Assembly: GCF_004118325.1 (NCBI RefSeq)
Contig: NZ_RDFA01000002.1
Coordinates: 501,001 to 565,000, forward strand
Direction: 5' to 3'
DNA from: Halorientalis pallida
GTDB taxonomy: Archaea; Halobacteriota; Halobacteria; Halobacteriales; Haloarculaceae
DNA: 64,000 nucleotides
Part shown: positions 1 through 8,904 of the stretch, piece after piece
Layout of the letters: every line of letters begins with the position of its first letter
How positions within the stretch are numbered: position 1 is the stretch's first letter
Program-made: the position numbers and the translations under genes
The notes under the pieces: model-generated
The model's database searches: none
What the model was told of the DNA's origin: nothing
Seen by the model: only the letters and a program-made list of their open reading frames with translations

Positions 1-960
1 GCCCCCGCCCCGGACCGCGTCGCCGATGGTCGCCGTCCGGGTCGCCCGCCCCCAGCCGAGGCCGACGATGCTCATCGTCGCGATGATGACGAAACTGGCC
101 GGCACGCCAAGCGCCGACAGCACCGTCACCAGCGTGGAACTGACGACGGCGACGACCAGCGCCGCCAGGATCGGCAGGTCCGTCAGGTCGTTGCCGACGG
201 TGTCCATCGTTCGCCGTGCGATGGTGAACGCGCCCAGCCCGATGGCCGCCCCGCCCAGTAGGACGCCGTCGTAGAGGCCGAGCGAGCCGCTGCCGACCAG
301 CGGCGCGACCGCGTTGGCGACGTTCGAGGCCCCCGCCGAGAACGCCATGTAACAGCCGATGCCGACCACCGACAGCGTCCCCACGAACTCCCGGCGGGTC
401 GTCCCCGGCCCCAGCGCGGGCCACGGCATCGACCCGGAGCGGTCGAGCACGAGCAGCGAGCCCTCCGACTGGGAGATGGCGAACGACTCGACCAGCCGCG
501 GGTAGAAGTACCGCCCGATGACGCCACAGACCCAGAACGCGAGGACGGGGGCGAACAGCCACCAGGAGACGATCTCACCGATCTCCGCCCAGTTGAGGTT
601 CCCCTGGGCCAGTCCGAGCCCCGCGATGGCGCCCACTGCCGTCATCGACGTGGAGGCCGGCACACCCACGACGTTCGAGAGGAAGAGCGCGAACCCGATA
701 AAAAAGAGGACGGCGATCGACGTCCCCAGCGTGAACGCGCTCTGGGGCACGATCTGCCCGCCGAGCGTCTTGACGACCTCCGTCCCGACGGTGACGCCCC
801 CGAGGAGCGCGAAGCCCGTCATCAGCACTGCGGCCCCGATCTTCGAGATCGTCCCAGCCCCGACTGCGGGGCCAAAGGCCACCCCCGTGGAGGACCCTCC
901 GATGTTGAATCCGACGAATACGGCCACGAGAAGCCCGACCAGGAGGAGGGCCGATACCAT
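1..960 (-). CDS. PiT-family inorganic phosphate permease (3' end off the left edge)
   Basis: The reading frame starts at ATG 958-960 and stays open for 320 codons to base 1, so the C-terminus lies outside the window. The protein is almost entirely hydrophobic helices and carries the PiT signatures FVGFNIGGSSTGVAFGPAVG near the N-terminus and SAGASNVANAVAPLVG about 200 residues later, the internally duplicated half of the family. Known role: proton- or sodium-coupled phosphate uptake across the cytoplasmic membrane. It is divergent from hisA. A second family member sits at 19471-20658. Family call is firm; substrate is inferred from the family. Confidence 0.93.
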   Translation of the reverse strand, partial: MVSALLLVGLLVAVFVGFNIGGSSTGVAFGPAVGAGTISKIGAAVLMTGFALLGGVTVGTEVVKTLGGQIVPQSAFTLGTSIAVLFFIGFALFLSNVVGVPASTSMTAVGAIAGLGLAQGNLNWAEIGEIVSWWLFAPVLAFWVCGVIGRYFYPRLVESFAISQSEGSLLVLDRSGSMPWPALGPGTTRREFVGTLSVVGIGCYMAFSAGASNVANAVAPLVGSGSLGLYDGVLLGGAAIGLGAFTIARRTMDTVGNDLTDLPILAALVVAVVSSTLVTVLSALGVPASFVIIATMSIVGLGWGRATRTATIGDAVRGGG

Positions 961-1086
961 GTGCGGTCCTGTGAGTGCCGTCGATTAAACGATGGCGTTT
1001 CCGGCGACGATCCGTCGTCAGTGACGTCGGCACCGTCGCCCCCCGCGACCGACACGTTTTCCGCACTCGGCCGCCCAGTCGAGCGT

Positions 1087-1809
1087 ATGTTTCCCGAGTT
1101 CGAGGTCGTCCCCGCCGTGGACATGCAGGACGGCCAGGTGGTCCAGCTCGTCGGCGGCGAGCGCGGCACCGGCACGGAGTACGGCGATCCCGTCGAGGCC
1201 ACCCGCCGCTGGATCGAAGCTGGCGCGCGCACCCTCCACCTCGTCGACCTCGACGGCGCGTTCGAGGGCGAGCGCGAGAACGCCCCCGCCGTCGACGCCA
1301 TCCTCGACGAGGTCGACGTGGACGTGCAACTGGGCGGTGGCATCCGCACCGTCACCGACGCCACCGACCTGCTGGACCGGGGCGTCGACCGCGTGATTCT
1401 GGGGACCGCCGCCGTCGAGACCCCCGAGATAGTCGAGGAGATCGGCGCGGCACACCCCGGGAGTGTGACGGTCAGCCTCGACGCGAAAGACGGCGAAGTC
1501 GTCGTCTCGGGCTGGACCGAGGGCACCGGCCTCGACCCCGCCGAGGCCGCGACTCGCTACGAGGACCTCGGCGCTGGCGCGATCCTGTTCACCGACGTGG
1601 ACGTAGAGGGCCAGCTCGAAGGTGTGCGGACCGATCCCGTCCGGCGCGTCGTCGAGGCCGTCGACATCCCCGTGATCGCCAGCGGTGGGGTGGCGACCAT
1701 CGAGGACGTGCGGGACCTGAAAACGGCAGGCGCGAGCGCCGTCGTCGTCGGCAGTGCGCTCTACGAGGGGCAGTTCACGCTCGAAGAGGCGATGGCGGCG
1801 GTGGAGTAG
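1087..1809 (+). CDS. hisA: HisA, phosphoribosylformimino-5-aminoimidazole carboxamide ribotide isomerase
   Basis: 240-residue (beta/alpha)8 barrel of normal length for the family. It catalyses the ProFAR to PRFAR Amadori rearrangement of histidine synthesis in the cytoplasm. Visible marks: PAVDMQDGQVVQL with the first catalytic Asp at residue 12, phosphate-loop GGGIRT near 83, VSLDAKDG with the second catalytic Asp near 132, and the C-terminal phosphate motif IASGGVATIEDV. I use ATG 1087 because the family begins right at the first barrel strand; the frame is open further upstream, but that extension is not protein-like. hisB lies 5 kb away on the same strand, so the his genes are scattered. 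Confidence 0.96.
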   Translation: MFPEFEVVPAVDMQDGQVVQLVGGERGTGTEYGDPVEATRRWIEAGARTLHLVDLDGAFEGERENAPAVDAILDEVDVDVQLGGGIRTVTDATDLLDRGVDRVILGTAAVETPEIVEEIGAAHPGSVTVSLDAKDGEVVVSGWTEGTGLDPAEAATRYEDLGAGAILFTDVDVEGQLEGVRTDPVRRVVEAVDIPVIASGGVATIEDVRDLKTAGASAVVVGSALYEGQFTLEEAMAAVE

Positions 1810-2655
1810 CTACGCTCGCGTCCCGCTAACGACGGCACCGTCCCGGGTCACGACGCCGCCAGTCAGCGCGCCGAGGGGCTTCGTGACGCTGTAGGCGGGT
1901 GTCTCGACGGTGATCGGCGTCTCGTCGGTGACGTCCGAGAAGTGCAAGACGAGTTCGTAGGTGCCGTCCGATCCGATAGGGTGTGCTTCCTCCTGGCCCC
2001 CGTCTGCCGTCCGGGCCCAGGCGTACTCGCCGGCGCTCGCGGGGTCGGCGGCCCCCTCGATCACGTAGCCGTAGGGCTGGTACTCGACGTCGTCGCCGGC
2101 CATCGGGTAGTCCAGGCGGTGCCACTCCCAGAACCCCTCGTCGATGGCGTACACTTCCTCGTAGCCGTTCCGGTAGAACTGGGCCGCTCGCATCGACGAG
2201 AGGTGGTGCGGACAGCCACAGTAGGTCACGATCCGGTCGCCCTTCGGCCAGGCCGTCGCGGGGTCGTCCTGGCTGCCGCTGGCCGGACTGAGGACCGCGC
2301 CGGTGACGTGTGACGTGGCGTACTGTCGCTCGCCGCGGGCGTCGGCGAACCGTGCCTCTCGCCGGCGGTACCAGTCGTAGGCCACGTCGATGGGCACCAG
2401 CGGCACCTCGATCCCCTGGTCGTACGCGATGGTGTCGAACGACGACGTGTCCACGTCCGGCGCCGGCGGCGTCTCGTCGATCACCGACGGATCGGGATAT
2501 CCGTCGGCCTCCGACGATATCGACTCGGGCGTCCCGCTGTCGGTCCCGGCACTCCCGGTTCCAGCGTCGGTCGGCGTCCCGTCCGATGACCCCCCTGTAC
2601 ACCCCGTCAGGCCGGCGGCGGCCCCCACCGCCACCAGCAATCGACGGCGATCCAT
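1810..2655 (-). CDS. Secreted rhodanese-domain lipoprotein
   Basis: 281 residues. The N-terminus MDRRRLLVAVGAAAGLTGC combines an arginine-rich Tat-like stretch with a lipobox, so the product is probably exported folded and lipid-anchored at Cys19. A Thr/Ser/Gly/Asp-rich linker follows. The middle holds a rhodanese fold with TYCGCPHHLSS, whose first Cys is at the position of the sulfurtransferase nucleophile. The last 90 residues are beta-rich and end in a motif repeating ETP and VTKPLG. The start at 2655 is chosen because it gives the export signal directly. It converges on hisA with no gap. The sulfur acceptor cannot be told from sequence. Confidence 0.82.
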   Translation of the reverse strand: MDRRRLLVAVGAAAGLTGCTGGSSDGTPTDAGTGSAGTDSGTPESISSEADGYPDPSVIDETPPAPDVDTSSFDTIAYDQGIEVPLVPIDVAYDWYRRREARFADARGERQYATSHVTGAVLSPASGSQDDPATAWPKGDRIVTYCGCPHHLSSMRAAQFYRNGYEEVYAIDEGFWEWHRLDYPMAGDDVEYQPYGYVIEGAADPASAGEYAWARTADGGQEEAHPIGSDGTYELVLHFSDVTDETPITVETPAYSVTKPLGALTGGVVTRDGAVVSGTRA

Positions 2656-2709
2656 GTCAGTAGTCCCGCACTGTGGGGGCAAAACGATGACGCCTGCCGC
2701 GCTCGCCGG

Positions 2710-2895
2710 TCAGGTCCGGCCCTGTCGACCGCCGGGACGGTCGACACGGCCACGTGGACCGGCAAACCGCGGGACAGCGAGCAGGTACGCGCCGGCCGCG
2801 AACAGAAGGAGTGCGACGGGCAGTGTCGGACCGGCGTCGACGAACAACACTCCTGTGACCGCCACGAGCACGCCGAGCACGTCGCGTTTGTGCAT
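2710..2895 (-). CDS. Small two-helix membrane protein (hypothetical)
   Basis: 61 residues starting MHKRDVLGVLVAVTG. Two hydrophobic segments, about residues 5-22 and 25-43, are followed by an Arg/Gly-rich basic tail, giving a helical hairpin with a cytoplasmic tail. I choose ATG 2895 because upstream codons are not hydrophobic and an AT-rich stretch (minus-strand gagctatttgtgtg, about 2916-2929) lies at promoter distance. No family recognised. It sits alone between the rhodanese lipoprotein and the ABC importer operon. Confidence 0.55.
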   Translation of the reverse strand: MHKRDVLGVLVAVTGVLFVDAGPTLPVALLLFAAGAYLLAVPRFAGPRGRVDRPGGRQGRT

Positions 2896-2950
2896 ACCAG
2901 TGTGGTGAGCGGTCGCACACAAATAGCTCAGTCAGACGCCTGTCATCGGC

Positions 2951-3748
2951 TCAGGTGTCGGCGGCCAGTCGGTCGAGGCCGACGAGCACGCCCGCGACGA
3001 CGATCAGCAGCGTCACGGCGACGATCAGGATCGTCGAGACGACGCTGACCAGCGGGTCCAGCCCCTGTCTGAGCGAGTTCCAGGCCTGCACCGGGACCGT
3101 CCGGGTGTCGGGCCCGGTGAGAAAGAGCGCGATGACGAACTCCTGGAGGCTCACGACGAACGCGACGAGCGCGGCGACGACCAGACCCGCCCGGACGTTC
3201 GGCACCACCACCGTCGCGAACGCTCTGGTCGGTCCCGCGCCGAGGTCCCGGGCCGCCTCGTGGAGTCGCCAGTCGAACCGGCTGAACGTCGCCTGCATCA
3301 CCGAGAACGTCAGCGGCGTCGCCCACAGCGAGTGGGCGATCACCAGCGCGAGGTAGCTCTGCTGGAGGCCGAACCGGCTGAAAAACGTCAGCATCGTGAT
3401 CCCGATGACGACGCCCGGGACCAGCAACGGCAGGACCGCGAGCCCGACGACGGCGGTCCGGCGACGGCCTCCGAGTCGCCGGACGGCCAGCGCCGCCGCC
3501 GTGCCGACGGCCGTCGAGACGCCCATCGTCCCCGTCGCCACCACGAGGCTGTTCGCGACCGACCGGACCCAGAGCGGTTCCCCGGGGAACTGCAGGAACC
3601 ACGCCAGTGACAGCTGCTCTGGGGGAAAGACCACCGATCCGGAGGCGTCGAACGCCGTCGCCACCACCAGCACCAGCGGGAGCGCCAGGAACGCGAACGA
3701 CAGCCCGACGGCTCCCCGAAACAGCCACCGCAGGGCCCGCTCACGCAT
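2951..3748 (-). CDS. PotC-type ABC transporter permease
   Basis: 265 residues with six predicted membrane helices. The EAA loop typical of importer permeases is HEAARDLGAGPTRAFATVVV, about residues 165-184, which contacts the ATPase. Last gene of a four-gene operon (binding protein, ATPase, two permeases) read from right to left. Its start overlaps the end of the preceding permease by 8 bases, which suggests translational coupling. Known role of the family: the second half of the channel for polyamines, Fe3+, phosphonates or similar small solutes. The substrate cannot be settled here. Confidence 0.9.
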   Translation of the reverse strand: MRERALRWLFRGAVGLSFAFLALPLVLVVATAFDASGSVVFPPEQLSLAWFLQFPGEPLWVRSVANSLVVATGTMGVSTAVGTAAALAVRRLGGRRRTAVVGLAVLPLLVPGVVIGITMLTFFSRFGLQQSYLALVIAHSLWATPLTFSVMQATFSRFDWRLHEAARDLGAGPTRAFATVVVPNVRAGLVVAALVAFVVSLQEFVIALFLTGPDTRTVPVQAWNSLRQGLDPLVSVVSTILIVAVTLLIVVAGVLVGLDRLAADT

Positions 3749-4634
3749 CGAGCAACCCTCCGTCGCCGCCCAGTCGCCACAGCGCGGCGAGCAACACCGC
3801 GAACACCACGACGATAGTGACGACCGACAGCGCCGCCGCCGCCGGCCAGTCGAACCGCGTGAGCAACAGTCTGGAGATCAACACGCCCGTGGTCTGTTCG
3901 CTCCCAGAGCCGAGCAACAGCGGGCCCGCGTACGCGCCGACCGACCAGGTGAAGCTCACGACGCCGGCCACGGCGATCCCCGGGCGGGCGTGAGGCAAGA
4001 CGACCTCCCGCGCGGCTCGTTGCCGTGTCGCCCCGAGGTCGAGTGCCGCTTCGACGAGCCCGCGATCGAGCGTCGACAGCACCGCGTACACCGACAGGAT
4101 CGCGTACGGCACGACGATGTACAGCTGTGCCAGCACCGCCCCGGTGAGGTTGTCGATCAACAGGAGCGGCTCGGCCACGACGCCGAGCCCGGTCAGCAGG
4201 TCGTTGACGACGCCCCGGGGCGAGAACACGAGCACGACGGCGAACAGCTTCACCACCATCGTGGTGAACAGCGAGAGGACGGCCCCGCTCAACAGCACGG
4301 TCTTGGTCCAGCCCGTCGCCTGCCAGGCGGCGTAGGCGTAGGCCGTCCCGATCGCGACCGACAGCGCCGTCACCAGGACGCCGAACCCGAGCGTGAACCC
4401 GAACACGTCGTGGACGAGCCCCGTCTCGAAGACGTACTGGTACCCGTCGGTCGCCCAGGACCCCTCGACAAACGCGCCGTCGGGCGTCTGCGCGGTGAAA
4501 CTGAGCCGGAGCAGATAGCCCATCGGCACCAGGAAGACGCCGACGTCGAGGACGAGCAGCGGCACCAGCAGGAGTGCTGACCGCCAGCGCGCGGGGAGCG
4601 TGGGTGCCCGAATCCAGCCGTCGCGAGTGCTCAT
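3741..4634 (-). CDS. PotB-type ABC transporter permease
   Basis: 297 residues, six predicted helices. The N-terminus RSALLLVPLLVLDVGVFLVP is the first helix and the EAA loop is VEAALDLGATRQRAAREVVL. ATG 4634 overlaps the ATPase stop as ATGA, and the gene end overlaps the next permease, so ATPase, PotB-like and PotC-like proteins are translationally coupled. It pairs with the downstream permease to form the membrane channel. Assignment to the spermidine/putrescine-type permease group is by sequence pattern; transported solute unknown. Confidence 0.9.
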   Translation of the reverse strand: MSTRDGWIRAPTLPARWRSALLLVPLLVLDVGVFLVPMGYLLRLSFTAQTPDGAFVEGSWATDGYQYVFETGLVHDVFGFTLGFGVLVTALSVAIGTAYAYAAWQATGWTKTVLLSGAVLSLFTTMVVKLFAVVLVFSPRGVVNDLLTGLGVVAEPLLLIDNLTGAVLAQLYIVVPYAILSVYAVLSTLDRGLVEAALDLGATRQRAAREVVLPHARPGIAVAGVVSFTWSVGAYAGPLLLGSGSEQTTGVLISRLLLTRFDWPAAAALSVVTIVVVFAVLLAALWRLGGDGGLLDA

Positions 4635-5749
4635 CGGCACCGCTCCCCGGCCGTGTCGAAGTAGACCGCCTCCCCGGGCGACCACCGGAGCGCCAGCCGG
4701 TCGCCGGCCGCGACCGTGAGCCCCGTCGCCACCGGTTCCTCGACGAACAGGTCGGCATCGCCGACCGACAGTCGGATCCGAACGTCCGATCCCCGGTGGA
4801 TGGTCTCGGTGACGGTCCCGGTCACGGTGACGGTGTCCGCACCGCCGTCCTCGACCGCCGTGGGCTCGGACCTGGACCCGGTGGTCGGGTGCTCGACGGT
4901 GAGCCGTTCCGGCCGCAGGGAGACGACGACCGACTCGTCGACCGCGAGGTCGGCCCCGTCGATGGGTGCCCGAAACCGGACGCCCAGCGGCGTCTCCAGC
5001 ATCGGCCGGTCGCCCGCGCCGGCGACGCGACAGGACAGGAAGTTCGTCGACCCGAGAAACGACTCGACGAAGCGGTTCCGGGGGTCGTCGTACACCGTCG
5101 CCGGCTCGCCGACCTGCACCAGCCGGCCGTCGTTCATCACGCCCATCCGGTCGGCCAGCGTGAAGGCCTCGTTCTGGTCGTGGGTGACGTACACCATCGT
5201 CGTCTCCAGCCGATCGTGGATGTCCGTGAGCTCCAGTTGCATCGTCTCCCGGAGGCGTCGGTCGAGGTTCGAGAGTGGCTCGTCGAGCAAGAGCAGGTCC
5301 GGATCGACCGTCAGCGACCGCGCCAGCGCCACCCGCTGTTTCTGTCCGCCGCTCAGCGCCGCCGGTGCCGCGTCGGCGTACTCCGCGATCTCGACGAGTT
5401 CGAGCCGCTCCCTGGCTCGCTCCCGGCGCTCCGTTTTGCCGACGCCCTGCATCTTCAGGCCGAAGGCCACGTTCGCCAGGACGCTCTTGTCGGGGAACAG
5501 CGCCCAGTCCTGGAACACGATCGAGCAGTCCCGCTCGTGTGGCGGCCGGTCGGTCACGTCCGTGCCGCCGATGGACACGCGCCCCGCCGCCGGTGTCTCG
5601 AAGCCCGCGACCGTCCGCAGGATCGTCGACTTGCCACACCCGCTCGGCCCGAGCAGGCAGAACAGTTCGCCGGTCTCCACGCGCAGTGACACGTTGTCGA
5701 CGGCAGTCAACTCACCGTAGCGCGTCGTGATCCCGTCGAGTTCGAGCAT
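4631..5749 (-). CDS. PotA-type ABC transporter ATPase
   Basis: 372 residues. Walker A is GPSGCGKST (residues 35-43), the signature is LSGGQKQRVALARSL, Walker B is LLLLDEPLSNLD, and the switch His lies in MVYVTHDQNEAFTLADRMGV. The last 130 residues form the TOBE-type regulatory domain usual in PotA, MalK and FbpC proteins. The start MLELDGITTRYGELTAVDNV is a typical ABC N-terminus. It energises import by the two permeases downstream. A 5-base gap separates it from the binding-protein gene upstream. Confidence 0.94.
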   Translation of the reverse strand: MLELDGITTRYGELTAVDNVSLRVETGELFCLLGPSGCGKSTILRTVAGFETPAAGRVSIGGTDVTDRPPHERDCSIVFQDWALFPDKSVLANVAFGLKMQGVGKTERRERARERLELVEIAEYADAAPAALSGGQKQRVALARSLTVDPDLLLLDEPLSNLDRRLRETMQLELTDIHDRLETTMVYVTHDQNEAFTLADRMGVMNDGRLVQVGEPATVYDDPRNRFVESFLGSTNFLSCRVAGAGDRPMLETPLGVRFRAPIDGADLAVDESVVVSLRPERLTVEHPTTGSRSEPTAVEDGGADTVTVTGTVTETIHRGSDVRIRLSVGDADLFVEEPVATGLTVAAGDRLALRWSPGEAVYFDTAGERCR

Positions 5750-5754
5750 GGTGA

Positions 5755-6843
5755 TCAGCTGTTCTGGACCAGTTCCCGGAACCGTTGCTCCCACTCCGGG
5801 GCGTAGTCGGCAACGCGGGCGAAGTTCTGGAACGCGACCGTCTGCAGGTCCTCGTTGGTCGTCGGCACGTTCTCCCTGGTCAACTCGGGGTACTCGGCCT
5901 CGGTGTTCGCCATCCCCAGGTTGAACTCCTGGGCGTAGGCGGTCTGTGTCTCCGGCTTGATGAGGAAATCGAGGAACTCCTCGGCCGCCTCGCGGTCGTC
6001 GGTCCCGCGCACGATCTGGTAGTAGTCGACGTAGCCCGTCGTCCGCTCGGGCACCGTGATCCCGAGGTTCAGCGTCTCCGTCGAGCGGTCCTTTGCCGTC
6101 CCGTAGGCGAAGAAGTTGTGCCCGACGGTCGCCAGTCCCTGGCTCAACGCCGTCCACAGCCCCTGGGACCCCGAGTAGAACGTCTCGACCGGGACGTCGT
6201 CGACGATGTCGAACAGCCGGTCTTCGGTCGACTGGTCGTACACCTCCTCGGCCAGCGGCTGGTCGTCCGAGATCAGTGCGGCCATCATCAGCAGTTTGAG
6301 CCAGTAATCGCTCGGGAGCGCGACGCCGGTCGCCGCCTCCGAGCGGATGTCGGCCCACGACTCCGGCGTCCACTCGATGGCATCCTCGTCGTAGACGTAA
6401 CAGTGGACGCCATAGGCGACCGGCACGGCCTGCTCGGCCGCCGGAAACCCGCGCAGTCGGGACTTGAGCTGGTCGCTGTGCGTGAGGTTCTCGTAGCGAA
6501 CCGGCGTCCAGAGGTCGTTCTGACGGCCCCGGTAGTGTGTGCGACTCACCCCGACGGTCACGTCGAACGGCGGATCGTCGGCCGGCGACTGGCGGATCTT
6601 CGAGAGGATCCCCTGCCAGTTCCCGACGACCTCCAGCGTGTTCCCCGTCGCCTCCTCGTAGCGTGGCTTGACCACGTTCTTGAAGATCGTCTCGTTCGTC
6701 CCGCTCCAGGTCGAGACCCGGAGGACGCTCGAACTCCCGCTGGAGCCGAGACAACCGGCCGTGGTGATCGCCGCGGCTCCACCCGCCGCGAGGAAGGATC
6801 GACGAGAAACCGGGACCGACGACCCATTCGTTCGCTGAGACAT
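5755..6843 (-). CDS. Extracellular solute-binding lipoprotein of the PotABCD-type importer
   Basis: 362 residues. The Tat signal SRRSFLAAGGAAAITTAGC ends in a lipobox, so the protein is a lipid-anchored receptor on the outer face of the membrane. The rest is a family-1 periplasmic-binding fold: LRVSTWSGTNETIFKNVV is strand 1, and VAYGVHCYVYDEDAI and LDFLIKPETQTAYAQEFNLG are typical of PotD/FbpA-like proteins. I use ATG 6843 (MSQRTNG): a TATA-like box lies about 28 bases before it and the N-terminal extension further upstream adds nothing recognisable. First gene of the operon. It delivers substrate to the two permeases; the ligand is unknown (polyamine, iron or phosphonate are all possible). 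Confidence 0.9.
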   Translation of the reverse strand: MSQRTNGSSVPVSRRSFLAAGGAAAITTAGCLGSSGSSSVLRVSTWSGTNETIFKNVVKPRYEEATGNTLEVVGNWQGILSKIRQSPADDPPFDVTVGVSRTHYRGRQNDLWTPVRYENLTHSDQLKSRLRGFPAAEQAVPVAYGVHCYVYDEDAIEWTPESWADIRSEAATGVALPSDYWLKLLMMAALISDDQPLAEEVYDQSTEDRLFDIVDDVPVETFYSGSQGLWTALSQGLATVGHNFFAYGTAKDRSTETLNLGITVPERTTGYVDYYQIVRGTDDREAAEEFLDFLIKPETQTAYAQEFNLGMANTEAEYPELTRENVPTTNEDLQTVAFQNFARVADYAPEWEQRFRELVQNS

Positions 6844-6867
6844 CACACATAGCTTGGCTGCGAGCAT

Positions 6868-6875
6868 GATAATTC
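6868..6875 (-). promoter_or_regulatory. Likely TATA box of the ABC importer operon
   Basis: Minus-strand AATTATCA lies 25-32 bases upstream of the binding-protein ATG at 6843, in an otherwise G+C-rich region. The distance fits a transcript that starts at or very near the start codon. Confidence 0.5.
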
Positions 6876-6986
6876 CCCTGATCCACTGACGGCGACGAGT
6901 CGGATCCGTCACACGCCGGCCCCGCCCCGTGGCGACGCGCTCCCCGCCCCGAAACCACCTTATGCCCGGCCCGTCTCCCTCGACGT

Positions 6987-7574
6987 ATGAGCGACCGGAC
7001 GGCGGCGGTGACCCGTGAGACCGCCGAAACCGAGATCGAGGTGACCCTCGACGTGGACGGCGACGGCGACGCGACGGTCGATACCGGGATCGGCTTCTTC
7101 GATCACATGCTGGAAGCCCTCGCCAAGCACGGCCTGTTCGACCTCACCGTCGACTGCGACGGCGACCTGGAGATCGACGACCACCACACCGTCGAGGACG
7201 TGGCGATCACCCTCGGCCAGGCCGTCGAGGAGGCGCTGGGCGACAAACGCGGCATCCGCCGCTACGCCGACCGCAAAGTCCCCCTCGACGAGGCCGTCGC
7301 CGAGGTCGTCGTCGACGTGTCGGGCCGCCCGTTCTTCGAGTTCGACGGTACGTTCGCACAGGCACAGGTCGGGGAGTTCACCAGCCACATGGGCCAGCAC
7401 TTCCTGCGCTCGCTGGCGACGAATGCGGGGCTGACGCTGCACGCTTCCGTCACCGGGGAGAACGCCCACCACCAGGTCGAGGCGCTGTTCAAGGCGCTGG
7501 CACGGGCGCTGGACGACGCGACCCGGATCGACGACCGCCGGAGCGACACGCCGAGCACGAAAGGCGAACTCTAG
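6987..7574 (+). CDS. hisB: HisB, imidazoleglycerol-phosphate dehydratase
   Basis: 195 residues, monofunctional archaeal length. It dehydrates imidazoleglycerol phosphate to imidazoleacetol phosphate in histidine synthesis. The two metal-binding His clusters are [11 protein letters not shown] with [12 protein letters not shown] in the first half, and [12 protein letters not shown] with EGENAHH-like [19 protein letters not shown] in the second. ATG 6987 matches the family N-terminus [15 protein letters not shown]. The last four bases overlap the convergent regulator gene. Manganese dependence is family knowledge. Confidence 0.96.
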   Translation: MSDRTAAVTRETAETEIEVTLDVDGDGDATVDTGIGFFDHMLEALAKHGLFDLTVDCDGDLEIDDHHTVEDVAITLGQAVEEALGDKRGIRRYADRKVPLDEAVAEVVVDVSGRPFFEFDGTFAQAQVGEFTSHMGQHFLRSLATNAGLTLHASVTGENAHHQVEALFKALARALDDATRIDDRRSDTPSTKGEL

Positions 7575-8230
7575 GACTCCGCCAGCAAGGCGTCCAGCAG
7601 GACCGACTCGGCCCGCCGGAGCAGTTCGTTCGCGGTACTGGGCGCACAGCCCAGTTCCTCGGCGACGGCCTCGAAGGAGGTGGCTCGCGGCGTCTCGTAG
7701 TAGCCCAGCTCGTGTGCGACCAGCACTGCCTCGCGCTGGCGGTCGGTCAGCCGGCCGAGATAGCCCGGTTCGTCGGGCGTGTACTCGCCGGTCCACTCGA
7801 TCTCGACGGCGATCCGGTCGATCGCCTCGGCGAAGGCCGCCTGGAGCGCCGCCTCCGTGCCCGCCACCGTCACCCGCACGCCCCGGTCCGTGTACCGGAA
7901 GGGTGGGTCGAGCAGGAGGGCGTAGGACTCGGCGATGGCGAGCAACTCGCTCAGCGTCTCGCGCTCGCTGACGTGGACGAACGCGAACAGCTGGCCGTCG
8001 CCGCCGTCGATCACGTCGTAGTCGTACACGTCCGCGCGGTCGCGGAAGACCGCGTCCAGCGCCGCGGCGTCGTCGCCGGCCAGCCGGTACAGGAGCGCGT
8101 AGGTCCCGTCGCTGTGCCACTCCAGGGCGACCAGCGCCTCCCGGCGGACCCCCTCGACGCTCCCGATGGCCGCGTCGACGCCCGGGAACGCCTGCCCGTC
8201 GGGCAACAGCCGGAGTTCGACTGCGCGCAT
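7571..8230 (-). CDS. HTH-10 (bacterio-opsin activator type) transcriptional regulator
   Basis: 219 residues. The N-terminal two thirds is an alpha/beta sensor-like region of the kind found in haloarchaeal Bat-like regulators ([20 protein letters not shown] at the start). The C-terminus is the HTH-10 domain: [20 protein letters not shown] followed by a recognition-helix region with [18 protein letters not shown]. Cytoplasmic DNA-binding protein. Targets are not evident; the gene converges on hisB and ends inside it by four bases. The paralogue at 45742-46437 has the same domain order. Confidence 0.88.
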   Translation of the reverse strand: MRAVELRLLPDGQAFPGVDAAIGSVEGVRREALVALEWHSDGTYALLYRLAGDDAAALDAVFRDRADVYDYDVIDGGDGQLFAFVHVSERETLSELLAIAESYALLLDPPFRYTDRGVRVTVAGTEAALQAAFAEAIDRIAVEIEWTGEYTPDEPGYLGRLTDRQREAVLVAHELGYYETPRATSFEAVAEELGCAPSTANELLRRAESVLLDALLAES

Positions 8231-8275
8231 CAGTATCCCCTCACGATACCTGCTGTCATGGGTCTGTTCCCCGGC

Positions 8276-8707
8276 TCAGTACTCGAACTCGGTGTCGACG
8301 GCGGCGGCCTCCTCTGTCATAACGACGGCCGCGTCGCTGTACTGGAGGGTCCGCTGCATGTCGCCGTCCAGCTCGAACTCGCCGCTCATCAGCCCGTCGA
8401 TGGCTCCCAGGTCCTGCCGGAGCAGCCGCTTCCAGGTGCCGTACTCGCCCCGGAATGCGAAGCCCCAGTCCACGCCGTCGGGGTCGTCCGTCCGGAATGC
8501 GTCGGTACACACGCCGTCTTCCAGACCGACGAAGAAGTACAGATCCTCGCCGTCGTAGGTGTCGTCGGGCCGGATGTGAAAGAGGAAGTCGCCGTTGAAC
8601 TCGACGCCCCAGCCCTCGCCGACCTCGCTGTACTCCTCGGACTCGTTCAGTCGCTCGCCCCACGCGTCGATCCACTCGTCCGCGTCACTCGGTAGTGCGA
8701 GTGCCAT
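8276..8707 (-). CDS. Conserved haloarchaeal protein, SCP2 sterol-carrier-like
   Basis: 143 acidic residues. The pattern is a helix with DEWIDAWGERLNESEEYSEV, then GEGWGVEFNGDFLFHI, then a beta-rich middle and the C-terminal half GTWKRLLRQDLGAIDGLMSG. This order matches haloarchaeal proteins often grouped with the SCP2 lipid-binding fold. No signal peptide or membrane segment, so cytoplasmic. The ligand and role are unknown. It follows the HTH-10 gene's promoter side with a 45-base gap, so co-transcription with the regulator is possible (both minus strand). Confidence 0.62.
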   Translation of the reverse strand: MALALPSDADEWIDAWGERLNESEEYSEVGEGWGVEFNGDFLFHIRPDDTYDGEDLYFFVGLEDGVCTDAFRTDDPDGVDWGFAFRGEYGTWKRLLRQDLGAIDGLMSGEFELDGDMQRTLQYSDAAVVMTEEAAAVDTEFEY

Positions 8708-8866
8708 ACCTGCTGACTCGCCGCCCGACCCGTAGCGATTCCCGCTAATCGAGCCGTGTCTTTATGAGCGACAGCGTGTCGGAGAAAGCGTCCCACGCAC
8801 TGTCTGGACACGTCTCATCAGGAACTCGTCACGAGCGGGTACCCGAAATTCACGACGGATCGGAAA

Positions 8867-8878
8867 TTAATACATATA
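8867..8878 (+). promoter_or_regulatory. TATA-rich promoter of the TFS-like gene
   Basis: TTAATACATATA lies about 27-38 bases before ATG 8905 and is the most AT-rich stretch for a kilobase around. Spacing fits a transcript beginning at most a few bases before the start codon, which supports 8905 rather than the upstream frame-open ATG at 8764. Confidence 0.55.
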
Positions 8879-8904
8879 TCCGACACCCGTGTACTCCGCC
8901 GTAT

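Noticed and set aside
4631-6958. 775-codon frame extending the ABC ATPase into the binding-protein region
   Set aside because: The ATPase starts at 5749; the extension is out-of-frame translation of the binding-protein gene.
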